NCBI GenBank assembly: GCA_900768185.1
Contig: CAAGCB010000004.1
Location: 1 to 64,000 of the forward strand
Direction: 5' to 3'
Source: Alphaproteobacteria bacterium
GTDB taxonomy: Bacteria > Pseudomonadota > Alphaproteobacteria > CAAGCB01 > CAG-977
DNA length: 64,000 bases
Position 1 is the stretch's first letter; every line of letters starts with the position of its first letter. The position numbers were made by a program, and so were the translations under genes. A model generated the notes under the pieces. It searched no databases. It saw only the letters and a list, made by a program, of their open reading frames with translations, and had not been told where the DNA came from. Below, piece after piece: positions 1 through 5,758 of the stretch.

Positions 1-204
1 ATATCTGGTCAAGCGGTTTTAACGCCGCGTCAAAGCGAAGTTTTGGAATACCTGTCGCGCGGTTTGCCGAACAAGGAAATCGCCCGTCAGATGCATTTGT
101 CGACGGCGACGGTCAAGATACATGTATCCGGATTGTTTTTGCGTTTGAACGCGAAATCCAGATTGGACGCGGTTGTCCGCGCGCACAAACAGGGGCTGAT
201 ATGA
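1..204 (+). CDS. LuxR/NarL-type response regulator, C-terminal HTH only (5' truncated by window edge)
   Basis: Reading frame 1 is open from the first base to a TGA at 202-204 and gives 67 residues. They form a complete GerE/LuxR helix-turn-helix: an LTPRQ.EVL start, NKEIA in the first helix, then TVKIHVS in the recognition helix and a closing AVVRA segment. In this family the domain binds DNA, usually behind a receiver domain that is phosphorylated by a histidine kinase. The receiver or other sensing part lies outside the window, so the signal cannot be named. The gene ends about 150 bases before a strong bidirectional terminator. The family call is secure; whether it controls the adjacent pseudopilin gene is unknown. 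Confidence 0.85.
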   Translation: MSGQAVLTPRQSEVLEYLSRGLPNKEIARQMHLSTATVKIHVSGLFLRLNAKSRLDAVVRAHKQGLI

Positions 205-242
205 AGCCGGCTGCCGGTCGGGGCGTGACGTGAAAAAATCGC

Positions 243-301
243 GCGCGCCGCAACGGCGCGCCCCGACAGGGGCGCGGCAGTCCGTTGACGGCATCAACGG
301 A
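243..301. other. Two strong GC-rich hairpins downstream of the LuxR-type gene
   Basis: GCGCGCCG at 243-250 pairs perfectly with CGGCGCGC at 254-261 across a 3-base loop. TCCGTTGA at 281-288 pairs perfectly with TCAACGGA at 294-301. Neither stem is followed by a T-run, so they are not classical terminators by themselves. They may protect the 3' end of the regulator mRNA or be remnants of an intergenic palindromic repeat. No reading frame here looks like a gene. Confidence 0.5.
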
Positions 302-354
302 CGGAGGTTTGACGGTCGGGGCTGGACTTTGCGGCGGGAGCGGGGAATATAAAA

Positions 355-384
355 AAAGAACCGGCGGAAAACCGTCGGTTCTTT
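355..384. terminator. Bidirectional Rho-independent terminator
   Basis: A 13-bp stem with one G-T wobble: AAAGAACCGGCGG at 355-367, a loop at 368-371 and CCGTCGGTTCTTT at 372-384. An A-run at 351-357 supplies the U-tract for the minus-strand pseudopilin transcript, whose stop codon lies at 406-408. TTTGATTTT on the other side serves the plus-strand LuxR-type gene. Confidence 0.85.
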
Positions 385-405
385 GATTTTGCTTGAAAAC
401 ACCGA

Positions 406-969
406 TTAACGGTATTCCCAAGTGATGATACCGTCAGCAGATGAAGAGCCGCAGTTCTCAATAGCTTTGGCAACGGTTACAGGAAGATTTCCGCCGGTTC
501 CTTTGGTGGAGTCGGAAGCCCATCTGAAAGTCTTTTTTCCTTTGCCGACTGCCATGGATACCAAACCGGACGATTCGTCCGCGCCCCATTCGGCGGTCGC
601 GATTTTGACGCACGCTTCGGGGGTCAGGTTGGTGTAGGTGACGGAAAAAGTTCTGGTCGTGTTGCCAAAGTTGATTTCGCCGCCGAACGGGTTGATGCCC
701 TTAGAACCCGTGTAGGTTTCATCTGTCAGAATGCCAACCGTGTAGGCGGTCGCGGGCGTTACATTCGAATATGTACGCGACGACGCGTACAGGGTGCGCA
801 TGTTGGTGATGATGGTCTGAACCTGATCCATGGCTTTGGTGACTTTGAATTTCGCCATCGCCTGCGAATATCCCGCGATACCGCCGACGGACAGAACGCC
901 GACGATCGCCAGAACGCCCAGCATTTCGACCATGGAACGTCCGGATTCCTGTGTGTGATTGAATTTCAT
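406..969 (-). CDS. Type IV pilin-like / pseudopilin protein with a class III signal
   Basis: 187 residues when started at the ATG of 967-969, which has an AAGGGGA ribosome binding site at 976-982. An in-frame start 8 codons upstream lacks such a site. The N-terminus is a prepilin leader of 10 residues ending in Gly, then RSMVE, so the conserved Glu sits at +5. A hydrophobic alpha-1 stretch follows up to about residue 35. The +1 residue is Arg instead of the usual Phe or Met. The soluble part carries two cysteines (about 120 and 173) that could form the C-terminal disulfide loop common in pilins. No secretin, ATPase or prepilin peptidase gene is nearby, so pilus or secretion role cannot be decided. 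The gene is read through a structured leader with a terminator just before its ribosome binding site. Confidence 0.85.
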   Translation of the reverse strand: MKFNHTQESGRSMVEMLGVLAIVGVLSVGGIAGYSQAMAKFKVTKAMDQVQTIITNMRTLYASSRTYSNVTPATAYTVGILTDETYTGSKGINPFGGEINFGNTTRTFSVTYTNLTPEACVKIATAEWGADESSGLVSMAVGKGKKTFRWASDSTKGTGGNLPVTVAKAIENCGSSSADGIITWEYR

Positions 970-990
970 TTCAATTCCCCTTGTGTTTAA

Positions 991-1020
991 CAAAAAACAA
1001 CCGCCTTTGTGCGGGCGGTT
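991..1020 (-). terminator. Terminator hairpin immediately upstream of the pseudopilin RBS (candidate attenuator)
   Basis: On the minus strand AACCGCC (1020-1014) pairs with GGCGGTT (1005-999) and is followed by a U-rich tract from the A-run at 991-998. The ribosome binding site of the pseudopilin begins only 9 bases further, which leaves no room for another promoter. Transcription of the pseudopilin must therefore pass this hairpin, the usual layout of a leader attenuator. Confidence 0.7.
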
Positions 1021-1283
1021 CGGGGAGTTAAGAAATCACCTATTGTTATATGACCCTTTTGACCTTTGAATGTTCCGCGAGATTGAGGATAAGTGCGGCA
1101 CATTTTGGACATACGCCAAAAGCTCCCCAAACCGTTGTTAAAGATTCAGGGATATTTCCGTCTTTGCGTCCGCAAAGGCGGAATGACGGCGCGTTGCCGC
1201 GCCGAACAATAGATAAAGAGCTTCTTACGACTCCGCGCCCCGCTAAAAGGCACTTGTCCATTCGGATAGTCCGAATAAACCGT
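1017..1283 (-). promoter_or_regulatory. Structured 5' leader of the pseudopilin gene, candidate riboswitch-like attenuator
   Basis: On the minus strand GGTTTGGGGAG (1133-1123) can pair with CTCCCCGAACC (1027-1017) in 11 base pairs with one G-U. The last four bases of that helix, AACC, are also the first four of the terminator stem at 1020-999, so the two structures exclude each other. The enclosed 95 bases hold at least two more stems: TTTTGG/CCAAAA around 1104-1122, and TGTtCCGC/GCGGcACA with one mismatch around 1070-1102. Further up lie CCGTCTTTGCG/CGCAAAGGCGG (about 1158-1182) and a perfect TTCGGA/TCCGAA stem at 1261-1275 close to the predicted transcript start. I do not recognise a known family. 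A short minus-strand open frame (1046-1300) runs through it without a convincing ribosome binding site. Confidence 0.5.
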
Positions 1284-1288
1284 CTATC

Positions 1289-1316
1289 AGCATACCACAA
1301 TCCCGAAATACGGCAA
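1289..1316 (-). promoter_or_regulatory. Sigma-70-like promoter for the pseudopilin leader transcript
   Basis: On the minus strand TTGCCG (1316-1311) is followed after 16 bases by TATGCT (1294-1289). The predicted start at about 1282 gives a leader of roughly 310 bases before the pseudopilin ATG. No better promoter is seen between here and the gene. Confidence 0.5.
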
Positions 1317-1409
1317 GATTTTTTTTATGTTGCAAACGGGGACGAAAACGGGCTTGATTTTATTCCGTTTTGATTCATTGTATCGGTACGGTAAAACAGG
1401 AGCTTTTTC

Positions 1410-2072
1410 ATGATTGTCATTGACGGCGCTTTGCGCGATTTGCTTCCGTCCGCCGCTTTGGGCGCGCTGACCTGCACCGCCGACGTCGCGGCGGATTCGC
1501 CCGAACAACTGGCGGCGTTCGACGATTTGATCCGGCGGTTGGAATCGATTTATCCCGATCTGCCGTCCGTGGCGCAAAACCCGCGCGTCGCCGCCACCCG
1601 CGCGGCGTACAAAGCCGTCGGCAAGGATCCGTCGAAATACCGCAATTCCGCCGAAGCGATGCTGCGCCGCGTCGTCAAAAAAAACGGACTGTACCGCGTG
1701 AACAACGCCGTCGACGCAAACAACATGATTTCAATCGAATCGGGCTATTCGCTCGGGTCTTATGATCTGGCGGCTGTGTCGGGGCAAATCATGTTCAGGG
1801 TGACGCCGGACGGCGAACGGTATCGCGGCATCGGCAAAGACGTTTTAAATATTGAGCGGCTGCCCGCATTGTACGACGACGGCGGCGTGTTCGGCAATCC
1901 GACCAGCGACAGCCGCAGAACAATGATCGGCGCGGGGGCGGGCAGACGTCTGCTGTATGTGATTTACGCGTTCGACGGCGGGGCGGATTTGCCGCTTTGG
2001 CTTGGGAAAACGGCGGATTTGCTGAAAAAATATTGCTCTGCCGCGATTGATGACGTTCAAATCGTCCGTTAA
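1410..2072 (+). CDS. B3/4 (tRNA-editing-like) domain protein
   Basis: 220 residues, started at an ATG with AGGAG seven bases upstream. It matches the stand-alone B3/B4 domain family (COG3382). This is the fold that forms the editing site in the beta subunit of phenylalanyl-tRNA synthetase. Visible family features are the NPR...TRAAYKAVGKDPSKYRNSAEAML segment in shortened form (RAAYKAVGKDPSKYR), the NNAVDANNMISI motif and SGYSLGSYDL. The free-standing proteins are thought to act on misacylated tRNA or small aminoacyl substrates, but their role is not settled. The 3' end overlaps the convergent gene by four bases. Confidence 0.8.
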   Translation: MIVIDGALRDLLPSAALGALTCTADVAADSPEQLAAFDDLIRRLESIYPDLPSVAQNPRVAATRAAYKAVGKDPSKYRNSAEAMLRRVVKKNGLYRVNNAVDANNMISIESGYSLGSYDLAAVSGQIMFRVTPDGERYRGIGKDVLNIERLPALYDDGGVFGNPTSDSRRTMIGAGAGRRLLYVIYAFDGGADLPLWLGKTADLLKKYCSAAIDDVQIVR

Positions 2073-3166
2073 TCAATCGGAATGATGCGTTCGTATGTTT
2101 TGTGGTGATCCAGTCCCTGCAAAACGACACCGTCGAATCCCAGTTCCATAATGCCGCGGAAATAAATGCCGACAATCCGTTTCCAATCGGGATTCCAGTA
2201 GTCGACGACGATTTTGTCGGGATCGTCCTTTGACGCGAAACGCAACCACGCCGGATCGCGCGGTTTCCAGCCCTTTTCCCAATACGGGCGGGTGTCTTCG
2301 GCGACGGCGACGTTCAAAACGGCGAAAACAAGGCGTTTCGATCCGATTTTTTTTGTTTGCAGTTCCTTGACGTCGTCTTTGGTCAGCGCGATGTTCGATT
2401 TGAAAAAAGGATCGACGACCAGCAAATCAAAATTCGTGTCCGCCAGCGTTTTAATCAGCAGATCCTTGTCCGAAAATCTGCGTGTGTTCGTCAGCACCAG
2501 CATGTTTTTCGCCTTTGCCGGCGAAACAACGTTGTCGGCTGTTTCGTTTTCCGGCGCCGAAACGGTGTCAAACGCGTCGGCGGCGTCCGAATCGACATGG
2601 ACGGGGGATTTGTTCAGCAGCGCGCTGTTTTTCGCCGCCGCGCGCTGTTTCGCGGTCGGACAATGTTCAACGCCGATGACGGTCAGCCCGTATTCGTCAA
2701 TGATTTGCCGAACGGCGGGGGTGGGGACGCCCGTTTTGCCCGAACAGACGCGATTTTTCAAAACAACGCCGTTCAAAGCCTGAATATAACGGCGAATCGG
2801 CGTTCCTTCGGGAATCGGGTGTTCGGGGGAAAACAATTTCAGCAAAAACTTTTCATCGTCGGTTTTCGCGCCGGATTTTTCGGCGCGGTGCAGGTCGTCC
2901 AGATTGTTTTCCCATTCCCCGCGCGTCAGCAGATCCAGTCCGCCGTCCGCAAACACCAGAAAATCGGGGTTGTTGTCGCGCGCATACTGCCCCAAAGCCG
3001 ACACGACGTCGCGCATCATGTCGCGGTAGTTCGGAATAAACGCCGCTTCGATTTTAAAGCGTTCCTCCAACGGATCGAAATCGTCGGGAATGCGCGCCGA
3101 ATCCTGCGCCGCCGCAGGGCAGGCGAGAAGCAGGCTTATGGCGCAAAAAAACGCTTTTTTAGACAT
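2069..3166 (-). CDS. Secreted TM1410 / GH114-like (endo alpha-1,4 polygalactosaminidase-related) protein
   Basis: 365 residues from the ATG at 3164-3166, which begins a clear signal peptide with cleavage expected after about residue 20 (CPAAA-Q). An in-frame ATG 11 codons upstream would start only a few bases after the predicted transcription start, so the inner start is preferred. The C-terminal half has the family's closing motifs: VLNVAVAEDTRPYW, YWNPDWKRIVG and GFDGVVLQGLD, a TIM-barrel like that of GH114 and the TM1410 group. Members are periplasmic or extracellular and are proposed to cleave amino-sugar polymers, but few have been tested. A residue stretch around 190-230 is low complexity. 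Function beyond the fold is inference. Confidence 0.75.
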   Translation of the reverse strand: MSKKAFFCAISLLLACPAAAQDSARIPDDFDPLEERFKIEAAFIPNYRDMMRDVVSALGQYARDNNPDFLVFADGGLDLLTRGEWENNLDDLHRAEKSGAKTDDEKFLLKLFSPEHPIPEGTPIRRYIQALNGVVLKNRVCSGKTGVPTPAVRQIIDEYGLTVIGVEHCPTAKQRAAAKNSALLNKSPVHVDSDAADAFDTVSAPENETADNVVSPAKAKNMLVLTNTRRFSDKDLLIKTLADTNFDLLVVDPFFKSNIALTKDDVKELQTKKIGSKRLVFAVLNVAVAEDTRPYWEKGWKPRDPAWLRFASKDDPDKIVVDYWNPDWKRIVGIYFRGIMELGFDGVVLQGLDHHKTYERIIPID

Positions 3167-3212
3167 CGGAACAACTTTCTGTGTGTTTTTTCTTCGCATT
3201 TTCCGAAATTCT

Positions 3213-3242
3213 ATTTTAAATTGATTGGAAATTCATTAACAA
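3213..3242 (-). promoter_or_regulatory. Promoter of the TM1410-like gene
   Basis: On the minus strand TTGTTA (3242-3237) and TAAAAT (3218-3213) are 18 bases apart. The expected start near 3205 gives a leader of about 40 bases to the chosen ATG at 3166. It lies in the 88-base divergent gap shared with the plus-strand elm1-yej operon. Confidence 0.55.
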
Positions 3243-3254
3243 AAGAAGGCAGTC

Positions 3255-4229
3255 ATGACAATTCAAACGATATGGGTTTTGGCGGACGACCGCGCCGGAA
3301 ACACGGCGCAATCCTTGGGCGCGGCAGAGGCTTGCGGCGCGAAAATCGAAGTTAAACAAGTGCGCTACACCAAAGCCGTTCTGTTGCCGAACGCTTTGCG
3401 CGGGGCGTCGACGATCGGCTTGACGCGCGAAACGATCGACGGCATCAAACCGCCGTTCCCCGATGTCGCTATCGCCGCGGGACGCCGCGCCGCGCCGCTG
3501 TTGCGCTTTATCAAGAAAAAATCCGGCGGAAAAACAAAAATCGTTCAGATCATGTTTCCGGGAATGATCGGTTTGTCCGATTTCGATCTGGTCGTTCTGC
3601 CCAATCACGACGGGTGCAAGGCGATTCGCCCGAACATTCTGCGCGTGACGGGCGCGCCGCATCGCATCACCGCCGAACGGCTGAACGCCGAACGCGAAAA
3701 ATGGGCGCAGGTGTTTGAAAGTCTGCCGCACCCCAGAATCGCGCTGATCGTCGGCGGGGCGACGAAAGACAAGCCCTTTACCGCCGATATGGCGCGGGAT
3801 TTGGCGCGCCGCGCCGTCGCTTTGGCGGAAAAGTCGGGCGGCGGATCGTTTATGGTGACGACGTCCAGACGCACGGGGGCGGAACAGGAAAAAATCATTC
3901 GCGACGCTTTGCCCGAACCGAAGTTCTTTTACGGCTGGGGAAACAAGGAAATCGAAAATCCGTATTTCGGCTATCTGGCGTTGGCTGACGCCGTCGTCGT
4001 GACGGGCGATTCCGTTTCCATGTGTTCCGAAGCCTGCGCGGCGGGCGTTCCCGTTTATATTTACGCACCCGCCGGAACGGTCGGGAAAAAACACGCTTTG
4101 CTGCACCGCGAACTTTACGATAACGGATACGCCGTCGAATTGACGGACGATCCGCGTCCGGTCGCGCCGGAAAGCGTGAAGCGTCTGAACGCGGCGCAGA
4201 TTGTTGCCGAAAGAATCAAAGGATTGTGA
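3255..4229 (+). CDS. Elm1-type (DUF1022) protein, first gene of the yej operon
   Basis: 324 residues. It matches the mitochondrial-fission ELM1 family (COG3660), which is common in alphaproteobacteria. Recognisable parts are the N-terminal W.LADDRAGN.AQSLG motif, a central LIVGGATK loop, TTSRRTG, and a late VVTGDSVSM..EA segment followed by PV.IY.P. The GD(S/T)xSM motif and two-lobed pattern resemble GT-B glycosyltransferases. The plant protein influences mitochondrial division; the bacterial role is not established. It starts the operon, and hyi-like, hisN-like and yejABEF follow with gaps of at most one base or overlaps. No N-terminal signal peptide is present, so it is probably cytoplasmic. 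Confidence 0.8.
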   Translation: MTIQTIWVLADDRAGNTAQSLGAAEACGAKIEVKQVRYTKAVLLPNALRGASTIGLTRETIDGIKPPFPDVAIAAGRRAAPLLRFIKKKSGGKTKIVQIMFPGMIGLSDFDLVVLPNHDGCKAIRPNILRVTGAPHRITAERLNAEREKWAQVFESLPHPRIALIVGGATKDKPFTADMARDLARRAVALAEKSGGGSFMVTTSRRTGAEQEKIIRDALPEPKFFYGWGNKEIENPYFGYLALADAVVVTGDSVSMCSEACAAGVPVYIYAPAGTVGKKHALLHRELYDNGYAVELTDDPRPVAPESVKRLNAAQIVAERIKGL

Positions 4230-4230
4230 C

Positions 4231-4992
4231 ATGGTTTCTTTTTGCGCCGATATTGACAGGCTTTTCGTCGAACTGCCTTTCCTTGAACGTTGCAAAGCCG
4301 CGCGCGAGGCGGGGTTTTCGTCCGTTGAATTTACTTTGCCCGATAATGTCGGGTTGGGCGAACTGGGCGACGCCGTCGCGTACAAGGGGCTGAAAGTCGC
4401 CGTTATGACCATGCCGGAAAAAGACGCGGCGTCGGCTTTTTCAAAAAAAACGAAAAAACGGTTCGTCGAAGCGTTTGACAAGATGCTGGACATAGCCGAT
4501 TTTCTGGAATGCAAAAAAATCCATATTCCCGGAATGATCGTCGACGAAACGAAATTCGACGAAGCCGGCGAAGCTTTCGCCGCGGCTTTGCACGCCGTCG
4601 CGGCGCGGGCGCGCGGGGCGGGGGTGAAAATTCTGATCGGATTCAAAAATCCGACGGACTATCCCGACCATTACCCCGCGTCGACGCTGGAAGTGTTGCA
4701 GCTGATGGACGAACTGAACGACGACAAAGTGTTTTCCTATCTGTTCGACGTGTATCAGGCGCAAATGAGCGAAGGCGGACTGAGCAACACGATTGACGGG
4801 CTGGTTTCCCTGATCGGTCATGTCCGCATCGCGGGCGTTCCCGCGGGAACGGAACCCGATACGGGCGAAGTCAATTACGATTATCTGCTTTCTTTGCTGG
4901 AATTGCAGGGCTATCAGGGGCATGTCGGGTGTTCGTACACGCCGCGTCTGACGACGGTCGAAGGATTGAAATGGATGCAAAAATATGTTTGA
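4231..4992 (+). CDS. Hydroxypyruvate isomerase (Hyi)-like TIM barrel with substituted metal ligands
   Basis: 253 residues. The start is the ATG one base after the elm1 stop; an in-frame ATG ten codons upstream lies inside elm1. The alignment with Hyi/YgbM is clear over the full length: F.A......ELPFLERC.AA...GF, YDYLL, and a GHVGC.Y.PRL...GLKWM end. Hyi interconverts hydroxypyruvate and tartronate semialdehyde. However the LIEP motif reads LIGF (Gly137 for the metal-binding Glu), GH(L/I)QIA reads GHVRIA (Arg199 for Gln) and GCEYKP reads GCSYTP (Ser235 for Glu). Only the Asp of FDVY (Asp173) remains. The protein may be a non-catalytic or differently catalytic relative. It overlaps the next gene by 8 bases. 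Confidence 0.75.
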   Translation: MVSFCADIDRLFVELPFLERCKAAREAGFSSVEFTLPDNVGLGELGDAVAYKGLKVAVMTMPEKDAASAFSKKTKKRFVEAFDKMLDIADFLECKKIHIPGMIVDETKFDEAGEAFAAALHAVAARARGAGVKILIGFKNPTDYPDHYPASTLEVLQLMDELNDDKVFSYLFDVYQAQMSEGGLSNTIDGLVSLIGHVRIAGVPAGTEPDTGEVNYDYLLSLLELQGYQGHVGCSYTPRLTTVEGLKWMQKYV

Positions 4993-5758
4993 AGCGCGCG
5001 ACGATTTCGCCCGTCAGCTCGCCGACGCGTCCGGAGAACTGATTTTAAAGCATTTTCGCCGCCGGTTCGCCGTTGAAGACAAGGCGGACGATTCCCCCGT
5101 CACCGTCGCGGACAAAGGTGCCGAACGGTTGATGCGCGATATGATTTCGCGCGCTTTTCCCGATGACGGCATTATCGGCGAAGAATACGGCGCGGAACGC
5201 GAAGACGCGGAATTCGTCTGGGTGCTGGATCCCGTCGACGGGACGCGGTCGTTTATCGCCGGATTGCCTTTGTTCGGCACTTTGATCGCTGTTTTATGGC
5301 GGGGAAAGCCCGTCGTCGGCGTCATCAATCAGCCCTATACGCGGGAACGCTGGATCGGCGTCGAAGGGCGGCAGACGGAAATGAACGGCGCCGTCGTCAA
5401 AACCCGTCCGTGCGCCGATTTGGAACAGGCGATTCTGTATTCCACCGCCGACGAATTGATGTTTGCCGACACGCGGGACAAGCGGCGGTTCGACGCGTTG
5501 CGCGATCGCGTTAAAACCTCTCGATTCAGTACGGATTGCTACGGCTACGCGATGGTGGCGTCGGGTTTCGGCGATGTCGTGTGCGAAGCCGATTTGAAAC
5601 TGCACGATTATGCGGCTTTGGTGCCGATCGTGACGGGAGCCGGCGGCGCGATGACCGACTGGCGCGGCGGCGATTTGTTCGAAAGCGGCGACAACCGCGT
5701 TCTGGCTGTCGGCGACGCGCGTCTGTTGCCTCGATTGGCGGAGGTGCTGGGCGAATGA
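4985..5758 (+). CDS. hisN: Inositol-monophosphatase-family phosphatase, HisN-type histidinol-phosphatase
   Basis: 257 residues, a usual length for the family. The metal-dependent phosphatase motifs are all visible: Asp-Lys near 43 (VADKGAE), GEE at 65-67, LDPVDGTRSF at 81-90, and the third metal motif in ADLKLHDYAALVPIV around residue 205. ADLKL-D-AAL and GGAMTDWRG are typical of the HisN branch, which removes phosphate from L-histidinol phosphate in histidine synthesis. Other members act on inositol phosphate or adenosine 3',5'-bisphosphate. No other his gene is nearby, so substrate assignment rests on sequence type only. It overlaps hyi-like by 8 bases and yejA by the ATGA junction, which suggests translational coupling. 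Confidence 0.75.
   Translation: MFEARDDFARQLADASGELILKHFRRRFAVEDKADDSPVTVADKGAERLMRDMISRAFPDDGIIGEEYGAEREDAEFVWVLDPVDGTRSFIAGLPLFGTLIAVLWRGKPVVGVINQPYTRERWIGVEGRQTEMNGAVVKTRPCADLEQAILYSTADELMFADTRDKRRFDALRDRVKTSRFSTDCYGYAMVASGFGDVVCEADLKLHDYAALVPIVTGAGGAMTDWRGGDLFESGDNRVLAVGDARLLPRLAEVLGE

Noticed and set aside
1155..1185. GGACGCAAAG in the leader resembles part of the c-di-GMP-I (GEMM) riboswitch core
   Set aside because: The bases belong to a simple self-complementary stem, and the other conserved GEMM segments (GCAAACC and the tetraloop-receptor) are not present.
1046..1300. An 84-codon minus-strand frame in the pseudopilin leader
   Set aside because: It has no convincing ribosome binding site and coincides with palindromic, RNA-like sequence. 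It remains a possible leader peptide but is not supported as a gene.
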